64,000 nucleotides of DNA, taken from positions 83,434,004 to 83,498,003 of the forward strand of contig OX638370.1 in assembly GCA_951812925.1 (NCBI GenBank), read 5' to 3'. Below the pieces are notes generated by a model. That model saw only the letters and a program-made list of their open reading frames with translations. It searched no databases and was not told the DNA's origin. The first letter of the stretch is position 1. Every line of letters begins with the position of its first letter. The stretch comes from Calliopum simillimum (lineage: Eukaryota > Arthropoda > Insecta > Diptera > Lauxaniidae). Of the stretch, positions 21,035 to 33,142 are shown piece after piece. A program made the translations under genes and the position numbers.

Positions 21035-22542
21035 GACAAAAGTGTCACTACGATCATGATTTAATAGTTAAACAACCCCCACGTGAAAAATAATATGCGT
21101 GCAACTGAGTATATGCGGAAGTAAAACTAATAGTTGAAAAGTATTTATTTGTTAAATCGCTAACAAATGGGGGCTGATTTTTTGATTATGCCCGTTTTTC
21201 GACTAGTGCGTGGTATTTATGTTTGGCATTTACCTACCAAGTTTCATATGTATGGTTTTGGGGATACAACAGAATATAAAGAAAAGTGTCCTAACTAATT
21301 AAAAAGAGGTCGTAGCACTTATTTGCGGGCTCACAACTCATATATATTTAGGAGATCTATAACATTGATGTATAAAACTCGGTACTAAAAAATTGACATA
21401 GTAGTTGAAGAGGCTTTAGAGTTTATTGAAGAAAAAATTCATTAAAAATTGTACGGGATCGAAAAGATGGAAAATTGTGTTTATTCAGGGGAAAAAGTAA
21501 AAAACAAAGACAAAAACAAAGCCCACTTTCTCCCAAATAATTACCTATAGGTGTAATATCAAGATTCGATTAAACCACAAAACATAAAATTTCAATGCTC
21601 CACCAAGATCTATAGAAGTTCATTTTATCAGAAGTTTTCTCTTAATAAAAACGATCAAAATAAAGATATATTTATTTAATTTTTTTTTATTTTATACTAA
21701 AAAAATGTCTTAATTTTACAAATTCCTTTTAATATAATCTATGTTTTAGTTGATGTTGATAGTAGAACACTTTCAAATTTATTGTATGTAATATACGAGT
21801 ATGTTTTACGAATTAATTTAAATTGTATGCGAATTATTATGTCTGAATAGGTGATTTTAAAAGTATGATAAGAAAAAATATTTACAAAAACAGATTTCCC
21901 TTAAAAGTATTCAATGCTGCAATGAATATGTTGATATTGAACTTAACAAAAAAAAAATTTACATGATTATAGTTAACTATCAGAAGAACAATTTACAGTA
22001 AAATCTGGTTAGATTACTTAACAACATGTTAAAATATGTTTGTTACGTTGAGGGAAATCTGACAAGGTATAATGTACGCGATATTGTCACTTAACCGGCC
22101 AATAATAAAAGTAAATGAATTTTTAAAAAATGGTTTCAAAAAAATCCACACTTGATGTATGGTATTTGTTTGAATTGATTTGATGTTTCGATTTTTACGC
22201 CTCTTTTTCTGAGGCAATGAAAATACTTTAAATGTAATTATAACATATGATAAAATAAGTTAATTTCTGTAAAACATAACAAGAAAATAATAATTAAAGT
22301 AGAAAGTAATTGGCTATGAAATAATCAACATGAAAATATTTCGAAGTAGTTTCTTGTTTTTTGCTTTGTTGTTGGTGTTGTTGTGGTTCGGGAACATTGT
22401 GCTGGTAAGGTTATTCGAACAGAAACTGTCTGTGTGATTATCCAATCTTTAGGATTTTCCAATTTTTAAGTTGATTTTTTTCTTTTAGTTTCAGATGTAT
22501 TGTACACAATAACTAATGTCAGACATTAAAAGTGCTGACAGC
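21035..22542. other. 3' flank of the FReD gene
   Basis: AT-rich DNA with no supported feature. On the minus strand it is downstream of the FReD stop, so its upper part is probably 3' UTR. Confidence 0.4.
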
Positions 22543-23434
22543 TTATGATGAGGATGTTACTGATGAACTTGCCATTGGTTGTGGTGTTCTTGGTCGTATC
22601 ATCATTGTAGCTTTCTTAAGGGTATAGTCCCATCCACGCCAACGGAACCAAACGATACCTTGTCGTGCAGTTAAATCTTGTGGATCATGTAAATATAAAC
22701 CATTTAAGCCACGTCCGCATGATTTCCACCACCAACCACCCTTGAACAATGTAAACAAAAATATTTAATTATAATTAATGTTTATGGGTTTTTATTTGCA
22801 AGATTGTTACCTTAAGCATACTTGCACAATTTAAAGAGCTTCGATCATTATCTCGATTATATGTTGAGAAGGGACTATTGTTTGAACCATACCATGGATC
22901 ATTTAACGAGTCACCAGCATTTCCTTCATAACCATCAATTTCCAGTTTATAATAGTCGGCCTCTGAGTGTATTTTGAAATGCGAATATTGCGCATACCTA
23001 AAAAATTGTGTTTTCATAAAAAAATTGTTTAGTGAGAAGTTTAAGCTACAACATGCTTTACCTTTTATTTCCCTCGAAATCTTCAAGTTCAACACGTAAT
23101 GCATAGTCTTCGTTGTTAGTAAGCATGTAAATATTTTCATTTCCCAACCAGAACTCTTTAGCCGGATCACCAAAACCATTTTTATAATCAGCCCAATCAC
23201 GATTAAAGTTTTCTCGAGGCTCACCAAAATCATCACGACGTTGTATTACCTGTGTTTAAAATAGTGAAATTGTTAATTTTCTTTTGTTTTATTGAAACTT
23301 ACCGTCCAGCCGCCATCGGAAATTTCTTGTTCACAGAAAACTTTTAAAAACCAATATGTTGTGCCACGTATTTGCAAATAAAATACTCCGGAATGTCTCA
23401 TACCAGCATTTAGCAAATCGACGCAAGAGAAACC
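22543..23434 (-). CDS. Fibrinogen-domain (FReD) protein, C-terminal exons
   Basis: Four exons (23434-23303, 23249-23062, 22997-22811, 22740-22543) join with GT-AG boundaries and matching phases to encode 234 residues, a whole fibrinogen C-terminal domain. Hallmarks include the start [20 protein letters not shown], the core [12 protein letters not shown], the Ca2+-site-like Asp cluster NRDNDRSS, the NCASM cysteine, and [16 protein letters not shown]. FReD modules act in secreted ligands and lectins (ficolin, angiopoietin, Scabrous-like). The upstream coding exons are at 30421-31848: the donor at 30421 and the acceptor at 23434 are both phase 0. The intervening intron holds another gene. Ligand and pathway cannot be told from sequence. 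Confidence 0.92.
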
Positions 23435-23953
23435 CTGCAAAATAAGAACAAAAGTTAAATTTTATTTATATCATATTTTTATTAAAAAACAGTGAAATTT
23501 CTTAAAAATTCGTGAATAGTAAATAATGTATCGTGGTTAAGTCAAGCAATACCTTATATGTAGTGAAATTTTATGTAAATAGCTTTAGCCGTAATCGTAA
23601 TTTGAACATAGACATGGTCAAATTTACCAAAGTGCCAATCATGGCTCAACATGAAATCAGGGTATATGGCTCCGTTACCTGTTGCCCCGTATCACTATAC
23701 TTTATAAATTTATTTGTGAAGTAAAATACATTTGTAAATAAAGGAATAAAAATCAGTAAACCTTTTTTTCGACAGTAAGATTGATCCATCATTGAAATTC
23801 CGCTAAAAAGACTTTAACGGCCACTCTAATTTTGAGGTTGACTTACAAATAACTACCGTTAAATACAAAACCAAAAAAAAAAAAAGAAAATCGAAGGGAG
23901 ACCAACTCACCTTCAGACATTTTTGTAGCTTGCGAAATTTTTGAACTGGCTTA
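23435..23953. other. Intron of FReD gene
   Basis: AT-rich intronic DNA. The plus-strand open frame at 23533-23724 lacks support. Confidence 0.4.
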
Positions 23954-24979
23954 CACTGGTCGGAAAATCAAAAAAGCTGCTCAAAATTCGAAAAATTTGT
24001 TATTTTTACACTTTCAACGGTTGCAAATGGTAGATTATGATTCTCATTGTTCGTTTCTGAGCTCAGAAAGACCTCTGTCCCAAAAAAACTGTTCTCATTT
24101 GAGTTTGAAGTTCACCTATTCTTGCGAAGAATTTTTTTTTAATATAATGCGTCTCAGTAAGCAAATGGAAAAAATAACTTCGGTTCATTTTTTTGCAATG
24201 CTACAAAATGGAGTCTCTCAGTGAAGGTTTATTAATTATGTTTCTCAAATCTAAATCTTATTATCTCGTTCACAGTTTATATAAATGGGGAACTATTTCG
24301 TGGAAATATATACACAAAAAAATTATTAAAGTTGGTTTTAATATGATAAATGTTACACCATCCACGGCTATCCATCTTATCCATCTAATTTCTTAATGCA
24401 TCTTATTAAGAGTACATTTTTCTACAATCCTTTAAAAAAATTAGCTGTCCCGAGGTGCTTGGAAAATGGTTATTACTACTTTTGTGGAGTATTTCATATT
24501 TGTAATAAATGATCCCAGAAACCAAAGTTTTCTAGGAACAGATGCTGTTTTGCATTTTTAGTCCACCATTTTGGAGGCGCCATTTTGTTTTACAAAAATT
24601 AAGTTCATATCCTTAATCTGCGACTTCAAAAATTCCTATATACTGACTTCTTGTTGATTAATATAGTTTTCATTAAGCTGGTCATCATTGTGGATTCGCC
24701 ATTTCGTATTTTGAAAAATGGAGCTTAGCAGTATTTGTGCCACCATTTTGGATCCGCTTTTTTTTTTTTTTTTTTGAAATAGACTTCAGATTCGTAATCA
24801 CCATCATCAAAAACGTCAAATTGCCGACTTCCAGGAGAAAAGATCCAGTTATGCACCATTGTGAATCCGTCATTTTGTTTTTTGAAAAACGGATTTTGTA
24901 TTCGTGATCAGCATCATCAAAAACCCCTTGTTACCGGCTTTCAGAATTTTGGTCAGGTTTTTCGATTTTCCGACCACTG
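23954..24979. mobile_element. MITE-like element with CACTGGTCGGAAAATC ends
   Basis: The left end CACTGGTCGGAAAATCAAAA is mirrored by TTTTTCGATTTTCCGACCAC at the right end. Inside, CCATTTTG-containing segments recur (24540-24590, 24690-24760, 24850-24890), giving internal tandem structure. It has no transposase. TA precedes the left tip only, and no firm target duplication is seen. Confidence 0.6.
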
Positions 24980-25024
24980 TGAAAATCTGATTTATTGGCA
25001 TGTAATGATTTTATTCTCGCCACG

Positions 25025-25037
25025 ACTGTCGGAAAAT
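25025..25037 (+). promoter_or_regulatory. Shared upstream 13-mer ACTGTCGGAAAAT
   Basis: Second copy of the word found upstream of Nup62, here 148 bp before the glucosyltransferase ATG. It resembles the tip of the neighbouring MITE (ACTGGTCGGAAAAT), so a transposon origin is possible. Confidence 0.33.
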
Positions 25038-25172
25038 TGACGTTCAGCTGATTTTGACATTTACAACATTAACAGCTGTCATGCTTGATTTCTTACAAGT
25101 GAAACTTTTATTTATTTCCTGTAACACAACATAAAATTTTAAATACAAAAAATTTAGTAAAAAGAAGGTAAA

Positions 25173-28100
25173 ATGTTAAAAAATGCAATTTTAAAAGCAT
25201 TTATACTCATATTTGCGGCAGCGGGCGTACAGAGTGAGCCGAGTGAGCCGCAAATAGTTGACGCTGAAAAAACGCTTATCTGGGGACCAGGACTTGAACC
25301 GGATGAAGTGGTCTTGCCAGCGCGTTACTTTTTCATACACGCAGTTGATAAAAATGGCAGAAAGTAAGTAAACTAATGCTAAGTTTACTTTAGCGACATC
25401 TTATAATTTTTTTAAGAGTCTGTCTATACGGGGCGACCCGCGTACGCGAAAACTCCTCTCTCTCTCTCAATTTACTCAATTAGCGTACGCGAAATCCAGT
25501 GAAGTTTTTTCCCCCGGGACGCATCTTCGTTACAACAGTAATTTCACATAAAAGTAGGGGTAAGTGGGCGGCCTGCGGCCGCAGCTCAGGATTTAAACCC
25601 GTCAGACATCCAACACCGGCTTCGCGGCGGCCTTCGGCCGCGGATCAGTACATAAATTAATCAAGTTCCCCGGGGGAAAAAACTTCACTGGATTTCGCGT
25701 ACGCTAATTGAGTTTCGCGTACGCTAATTGAGTAAATTGAGAGAGAGAGAGGAGTTTTCGCGTACGCGGGTCGCCCCGTATAGACATTTCCTTTTTTTAA
25801 AGACTACTTTGCTTTCTTAAGTTTTTAGTTCTAATAATAATATGAAAGCCAGAAGTCTAGTTTTGGAGATGAGCATAGGGCGTCTGAAAATTCGGATATA
25901 GCTTTTGTAAAATCTGGTAAACAATGTGATACATGGCATAAGATTCATATCTATGCGTCCGGGGTCAGATGAAAATCGGGTTTTATGAAAAAATGGGGCT
26001 TATTTACATAAATTGGAAACTAATATCGATATTCTTGTCTATGAGACGGAAACTATGCACAGTTATTGGCTTATTCGGTGAATAAAAAATAAATGGGCAC
26101 GGAAATGCCCCTTCACATAGAAATATTGTGCCTGATAATGAGTTGAAAAAGAAACAATGAAAAATATGTAGGACACGATGTGCAAGTGTTGTTTGGTAGA
26201 GTTCCGGGTTAATTAACTCCCTTTTTCCTATTTTTACAGATAATAAAGAATGTTCTAGTGACGCAAATTGCATATCAGATAAAGAAGCTACTTTTTAATG
26301 CTAACAAAGCTATAAGTTAATATGTAGAGTAGAACGGGGTAATGTCGTGCAGGGGGTAATGTCGTGCACTGGCTGTTTTAGCCCAAAGAATTGAATGATT
26401 TACCAACTGTTCGTAAGGTAGGGACCTGCTGACCTACTGAGCTTATGCATATAATACTAGCAATTTTCACCAGTTCGTCTCTACAGAGTAACCTTTTTTT
26501 CAAAACGCACGCTTTCGGGACGATAAAAGTGTTTCTTCATTGGGTCAGAAAAATAATTTTCCTTGCGGGAAAATATACCAGGTAAGTGTTTTCTGAAACG
26601 AAATATCCTGGCAAAGAAAAGAAGTATTTGGTTTTCGAAAAAAATTTCGGGCTTCACCGAGTTATCGAAGTTGACCTTTAAAACGACCATTGGGGTAATG
26701 TCGTGCACATTCACTTACACAAACACAATTTCTCGCTACTCAAATGTTGTTACACATGGATGTAACCAATGAAATTATCTTTCGATCGGATGCTTACTCA
26801 TTGCATTCGCTTGAGATGTACGGCTTTACGAGCATGTCAAAGTTGAGTGCACGACATTGCCCCGTTCTACTCTAAAACAAATATTTTTTGAAAAAATAAC
26901 AGTTCTTTTAAAAAATAAGATCCAACTTTTCGAAAAGTTATTTTATTTCGAAAACTGTTCCGCAGACTTAGAACTTTTGTAAATAAATTTTGTGGTTTCT
27001 AAAAAATCTTTCATTTGATATAAGTTTTTTTCAATACCGTTCAGACATACATATATCGATTTTGTTAAAAGCAATATCCGGAACTTTCAATGCTTATACC
27101 TCCTGAACTAGATTTGAGCGACACTATAAAAATATTAATATAAGAATCGCGCACATGTCGCTAAGGTAAACTTGTTCCTAAATTATTTGAAAATTCTAAA
27201 AAGTGTTGGCTAATTTCTATTCTAATATACTCATACAGATTTGAACATGCGCCGCCACAAAAATTCATAGTCCAAGTAAAAGGCACCTCGCCGCATGGTA
27301 AATGTCGCTCCATGGTAAATTTCATTGATCGTGGTGACGGCTCGTCCATAGTGCGCTATACAATACACGACTGGTGCGATCAAGTAGAAATTGAAGTTCG
27401 CTACAATGGTTCACAGGTTGCGCAGTCACCCTATTACATACGCAACAAAGTCTATTCGGAACGTTGCTACTGTCCACAAGAATTAAATCTCTGGCTATTG
27501 AATAACAACTGTCCCAGTGAGGATAAACAAATCACTTGGGATTTGCATTCCTTTAAACGTGTCAACTTTAGCGCCATACGTGATAATCTGCTTAAACGTT
27601 ACAACACGCCCGAGAGCGTATCGCTATGTCATTATGTTGTCAAGCAACAGCAAGTGTGGCGTAAGTGCTATGGCAAATATACCGGCTTTAAGATGTTTAT
27701 GGATGCCACTCTGTTGGCACTGGCACGTGTGGCGCTACTGCCCGATATGGAATTTTATTTGAATTTAGGTGATTGGCCGTTATCGAAAAAAGGTGGACAA
27801 CAACGTACTTCTGGACCGTATCCAATATTTTCCTGGTGTGGTAGTGATGATTCATATGATATAACATTACCAACTTATGATTTGACAGAATCAACGCTAG
27901 AGAATATGGGACGTGTATCATTGGATATGTTATCTGTGCAACAAAGTGAATTTCCATGGGAGTCTAAGGAGGAGAAAGGTTTTTGGCGTGGTAGAGATTC
28001 GCGTAGAGAGCGTTTAAGTCTAATCGATTTGGCTAGAAAGCATCCAGATCTTATAAATGCTTCGCTGACAAACTTTTTCTTCTTTCGCGATGAGGAGGAC

Positions 28101-28681
28101 AAGTATGGACCGAAGGTGCCACATATCTCATTTATGGATTTCTTTAAAGTGAGTTTGAATTTTGATACTTTTTACTTTAATTATTAATATTTAATTTTAC
28201 TACTCCTTTTAGTATAAATATCAAATCACTATCGATGGCACAGTAGCATCCTACCGCATGCCATATCTTTTGGGTGGCGATTCATTGGTATTAAAACAAG
28301 AATCTCCATACTATGAGCATTTCTATAGCAAATTAGTGCCGTATAAACATTATGTGCCCTTCAAACGTGATTTGAGTGATTTAGTGGAGAAATTACAGTG
28401 GGCAAAAGAAAATGATGGACGTGCTCGTGAAATTGTAGCTACAGCGCGTGAATTTGTCGAACAAAATTTACTGCCACAGCATGTCTATTGCTATCATTTG
28501 GCTTTATTTAAGGTAAGTTTAAGGCTTATTTAGGCAAAATTAAATAAAAGTTTCATTAAATTTCTGCTAGGAATGGAGCACACGTTTGGTGTCACCAGTC
28601 GTCGTTTTACCAGGCATGGAAAAGCTTGAGCAATCATATACATGCTCCTGCAAAGAACCACCAATGAGAGATGAACTTTAA
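25173..28681 (+). CDS. KDELC/POGLUT2-3-like protein O-glucosyltransferase
   Basis: Four exons (25173-25363, 27239-28148, 28213-28512, 28571-28681) splice in frame to 503 residues, about the length of human KDELC1. Residues 1-21 are a signal peptide (LKAFILIFAAAGVQS). Residues about 25-130 form a filamin-like Ig domain (GPGLEPDEVVLPARYF, then GDGSSIVRYTIHDW). Residues about 190-480 are the CAP10/glycosyltransferase-90 domain (PDMEFYLNLGDWP, FSWCGSDDSYDI, FWRGRDSRRERLSLI, SYRMPYLLGGDSLVLKQ). The C-terminus RDEL is an ER-retention signal. Members transfer O-glucose to EGF repeats of secreted and membrane proteins in the ER lumen. The whole gene lies inside an intron of the opposite-strand FReD gene. 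Intron 1 (1.9 kb) carries two transposons. The reading frame is intact. Confidence 0.95.
25422..25785. mobile_element. GC/CpG-rich palindromic element in intron 1
   Basis: Left GTCTATACGGGGCGACCCGC and the right end are inverted copies, and pairing continues for about 95 bp including GAGAGAGAGA/TCTCTCTCTC and GCGTACGCG blocks. It ends near CCCCCGGG on both sides. The right arm repeats the GCGTACGCTAATTGAG unit twice, the left once. It stands out sharply from the AT-rich surroundings by its CpG density. It has no coding capacity and no clear target duplication. Confidence 0.85.
26327..26872. mobile_element. TA-flanked MITE with TAATGTCGTGCA repeats
   Basis: The ends GAGTAGAACGGGG and CCCCGTTCTACTC are exact inverted copies, each bordered by TA. 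The subterminal motif GGGGTAATGTCGTGCA is repeated (26335, 26351 and about 26693) and appears inverted near the right end (GTGCACGACATTGCCCC). It is non-autonomous and lies in intron 1 of the glucosyltransferase gene. Confidence 0.82.
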
Positions 28682-29396
28682 AAATCTAGTATATTTCACA
28701 TTACTCTTATACTTAAGTACTGCATTTATGAAAAACTGTTTAAATATTTTAGGATGCCACAAATCAGTCAAAGATTTGCGTTACTAATTCTGCCTTGCAG
28801 TCAGTTTTAGTTTGATAAATTGTGCAACTTAAAATATTTGTACACTTTGATTTCGTTTTAGCTCTCATCTTGTATCGTTTGGCATACTTTTTGTGATATT
28901 TTGTTCTTGTTGAAAATCTTTTATCCTATTTTTATTTTGATCTTTTATTCTTAATCGAATTTAACATTTATTTCGTTCTTGCGAAATGAACTGAACTTCA
29001 GATTCTCATATCTTCTAAGCACTGCTTAATACACTAACAGCATCATTGAAATAAATACTCGAGTAGTTGTAAATTTAAGCACAAATATGATTATATAATT
29101 TTTATTTTTTATAAAACCGCTGCACTGTAGCGCTATTTTCAAAATACCCACACAATCGCATATACTCATACATTCGATATCATATTGCAATATCTTTAGA
29201 ATACACTTTCATACGCCATAATAATACATAGTCATGCATTTAAAATTTAGCATTTCGAGTAGTTACCCATCTTCAGTATGTATTTTGTAACTTTAATGTG
29301 TTTTATAGAAATGTTTGTATTTGTACTTAAAAGTTAAAAACTAAAAACAATCAGAATGTTAAATTCAATTATATAAAATAAAAATAATTGTGAAAC
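28682..29396 (+). other. 3' UTR/flank of the glucosyltransferase gene
   Basis: This follows the TAA at 28679-28681. AATAAA-like words occur near 29050 and 29378. No gene was recognised. Confidence 0.4.
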
Positions 29397-29769
29397 ATGA
29401 AATACAAAAAACAAAATTATTGGGTACTATCTATCGTGAAATTCCCTCGCGAATTCATTGTCTTCTCGGGAGAGAACGTAAATATTTCAAGAGTGGAAAT
29501 TCCCCTTGAAGTATTATCAGTTCATGCACTGTATCGATGTTTTGTGGCACAACAACCGATTTTGGACGACCTTCACGGAATTTGTCGGCGACCGAACTAC
29601 GACCACGATTGAGTTCACTATATCAGCCATATAATGTGGTTTTTGATGGTGCTTTATCGCCATATACAAAACTGAGTTACGCGACACATTTTTGTTGAGA
29701 TAATCCACGTTGAAAGTTGTGAAAAATAATCCAACGAAAACCTTCTTTTGAAATTTCCATTTTTTGGCC

Positions 29770-29940
29770 AAATTGATTTTCTTAACTCACTGCAAACAAA
29801 ACAAATTGCACTTCTTCATCAAAACGTTGTGAGTACGTTTATGCTTAAAAATGTCAAACTTTATTATGGTGTTGCCAGATTTTAGCTATTGACATTAGTG
29901 TTGCCAGCTCCCGAAACATAAATAGTACCCTACGTTAATG
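29770..29940. repeat. Dispersed repeat (copy also in tandem at 36105-36405)
   Basis: The strings GTGAGTACGTTTATGCT and GTGTTGCCAG...CCCGAAACATAAATAGT are shared with 36105-36405. A minus-strand open frame beside it (29517-29771) has no recognised family. Confidence 0.7.
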
Positions 29941-30420
29941 TTGTCCCTTTATTCTAATGAACAATGTAAATTTGAGAAACATAACGTTATAAGACCCGTT
30001 TAAGTTATCATTGTTTTATACATTCTTTAAACTAAATTCACACAAGTGCCTTTATCCTATTTTATACCCTGCGTGTAGGGTATAAAATGTGACGTGTTTC
30101 TCTTCAAGTGCTAGGTGCTTCGAAATGTGATTGCGTAGAATTTTGTTCAATACAATTTTTTTTGAGTCTTCCTTGACAAATGTATCAGCATTTACTCCAG
30201 GTTGAATTGATATCGCATTCACACCTCCGATTTTAGCACCCAATGCTATTCTCTTTGATAAAACTGAGTCAAGTATACTATAGTGGCACAACACATTTCT
30301 TTTTAAACCAAAATTATTTTATGAAGCGTTTAATTCAAATAAAGAACATCTTATTCGGTTCGAATTCCTTTAAGAATTTATAAATGTGTTTTCGACCTGT
30401 AACAGCTATTATTAACTCAC

Positions 30421-31848
30421 CTTAACATCCTTAAGTGTAAGAATATCTGTTGAAAATGTTGTATTCACAACGGAAGGTTTATTCTTAACACTTGGAAATA
30501 TGATGCCACCTTTACGTGAAATGGGTTTCACAGATGATGACGATGAAGCAGCTATGCTCGGTGTTGCACTCGATAATGTCGAAGATGACGTTGTTGGTGC
30601 AGGTGCTGCAGAGCTGCTAGTAGATGGCGTGGTAGCTTGAATAACGCTAGAGCTTGGGCTGGGCGTAGTTGTGCTAGATGTGTATTGAACTGACGAAGGT
30701 GTGTTAGCGGTGGATGATGAACTGGCTGTGGTGTGTGTCGTTGAAGGTGGTGTAACAACAGGCTCCGCATATTCATCTATAACTGAATATCTGTAGGAAA
30801 AAGGAACTAAGCTATGAAGTTTTAAAGAAAAACACTGAAAACTCACCTATTTGGATCATATTCTACCAAACGATCGATTGTTGGATCCATTAGCAATTCA
30901 GCTGGCACTGGACGCTGTGCCAAAAGTTGAACATCATCCTCTTGTTTCTTCAGCCGCTTCTCTACCATATCCAAATTGTTAATTATTAAATTTGTTTTGG
31001 TCTTCAGATCGTGATGTATCTCTCCAATAGCACGTTCCTGTCGCTGTGTCTGTGTCAGCAATGCATCGGATTTCGGCAGCAAATGATCAACTGATGATTT
31101 GGTCCCCACAACAACATCCCAAACTTCGTCCATTTTTTCCGATACCGATACCATTGGACGTATTTGTTTCACCAGCGCATCGATCTTACTCGACTTGATC
31201 ATTGGCAGTGATGTAGTTGTTGCATTAAACGCATTGAACGCCTCTTGATGATCGACCACTGCCTCGTGTATATCACCAACCATACGCAACATGCGTCCAA
31301 CATTTTCCGATACAATGTTGATATGGAATTGCAACTTTTTATCAATGTTATCAGTGGTGTCACGCAGTTCATTCAGCTCGGCCGAAACATGACTCATGAC
31401 CTCGGCATTCATAGCTTTTGTTATTTCAATTACATTCATGCTGATCGGTTTCTTTTCACTGGCCTCTGCGTTAATATCATCAACCTGTAGGAAGTTGTTA
31501 TCAATTTGTGTTTTGAGCACCTCAAGTTTTGTGTCAATATCGCTGACTTTTTGATCCAACGATATGAGACGATTGTCTAGCAACTGTGATGTGGGCGTTG
31601 ATGTGCGCGCTGAACGCGAACCAGTTGAATCGCTGGGCTGATTGTAATCATAGGAAATTTTTGTGTCCAGCGAACGTAGCTTGGATATAACAGAATCGGT
31701 CTTAACGATGCTATCACCAATACGATTATCCATGGCCTCGACACGTCGCATAAGATGTTCCACTGATTTGTCAAGATTGTCGATGCGCTTCAATTTACCC
31801 TCAAGTGTTGAGATGATAACCTCGAAGATGTTAAGCAGCTGTTGTTCC
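30421..31848 (-). CDS. FReD-protein N-terminal exons: coiled coil and Ser/Thr linker
   Basis: Two exons (31848-30847 and 30790-30421) join in frame and give 457 codons. The first encodes a long heptad-rich region (LLNIFEVIISTLEGKLKRID, ALRSLDTKI-type segments and DNRLISLDQKVSDIDTKLEV), predicted to oligomerise as a coiled coil. The second encodes a Ser/Thr/Pro-rich, mucin-like linker (about 85 residues), then a short basic stretch (SVKPISRKGGIIFPSVKN). It ends in phase 0, compatible with the FReD exon at 23434. The first exon here starts in mid-codon after TTACAG, so the signal-peptide exon(s) lie further upstream and were not found. Coiled coil plus FReD is the classic layout of secreted fibrinogen-related proteins. 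Confidence 0.85.
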
Positions 31849-32449
31849 CTGTAATGTAGGAAGTTAAAAAAATATTTGAGAAAAAATTGCGTTACACTTT
31901 GAATTAGTAAGTTAAAATCTCTCATTAATTAAGTTTTAATAAATGATTTATAGCACATAAAACTTGGAGGCTACATGTTGCTGTTGTCATGTACATGTTG
32001 CTGCTACTGTAACGGCGAATTGAGAGCAATTTACTGGCGTTTGCTGTCGAGAATTCATCAACATGTGACCATGTCAAGTCATGTTAAGCAAGTTTCTTAG
32101 TTACCACCAAATTCAACGTGTGCGCGCCTTTCTAATTGTAGGCCAATTTTATCCGAATTTAATCAATAGTTTCGTAATTTGTGCATTTAAAAGAGCCATT
32201 AAAGTTCTTAAAACATGTTTTGAATTCAAGAGTACATACTTAGTAATCAAATTGTGTATTAAGAAAACCTCCTTTTGCGAGTATCTATTACAGTTTTAAT
32301 GAGTTAAAGTTTTGAGCCAATCATTCATGACCTCTAAAGCTTGTAATGAACAGCTGTTTTATAAAAAATATCTTGTTCTAATTTTTTTGTTCAATAGTAC
32401 ATAAAAGTATGCCGTAAAACCCTTCGCTAGTAAATCTAAAAAATCTCTT
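31849..32449. other. Upstream intron of the FReD gene
   Basis: No supported exon or element. The missing 5' exon of the minus-strand FReD gene must be further to the right. Confidence 0.35.
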
Positions 32450-32605
32450 ATTAAATGATTTTTCACAAATTAAAATGATTTTAATTTTGCTTTTTAAGAC
32501 TGCTATTTTTGAATATTCCATTAATACGAACTTGTACAGTCAAATTTGCAATGAACAACAACCGACGCTACAAATATTAACTTGGAAATTGGTGACAGCA
32601 TCGGT
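32450..32605. repeat. Single arm of the hairpin family at 61556-61840
   Basis: The sequence from ATTTTGCTTTTTAAGACTGC through CGACGCTACAAATATTAACT to AAATTGGTGACA matches one arm and the outer flank of the hairpin at 61556-61900. Only one arm is present here, so this copy is a half-element. Confidence 0.8.
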
Positions 32606-33142
32606 GCTGTTTTTTTTTTTTTGAGTTAAAATATCGATTGAATGAAATTTTTAGCCATAAAATTTAATTTTACAATAGGAATTTCAAAAAAGTGATTTAT
32701 AAAAAATAAGAAAAGCTTGCACTTTTAAATACCATATCAGGTTTTATGACTAAAAATTAGCTTTTTTTGTTAATTAACCGCAAAAAGAGCAAAAACTGTC
32801 TTATTGCATTTTGTAATGATAATTTGCTAAATCCGTGTTCTTTCAAAAAAGGTTCGACAGCATATCGCATCTAAACAAGCATTTCATCAATGAAAATTTA
32901 ATGTTTACTGGGTAGTTATACTATATACTTTAGATTTTAATGACGTGACACTTATGACAACGATTCAATAACAAGATCACTTTTTTTTATCTGCCATCGA
33001 TAGAAATTTTATGCTGAATGGTTAAATGTTAAACTTCAAAGATAAAACAGTTGCGTTATCACCCGGTGTATTTTTTACGAGTGCAAAATTAAAAAAGTTG
33101 ATGTCGAGGATCCCATGATTTTTTTTTTTTTGCTCTCAGAGA

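Noticed and set aside
29517..29771. 84-codon minus-strand frame next to a dispersed repeat
   Set aside because: No recognised transposase or gene motif; likely repeat debris.
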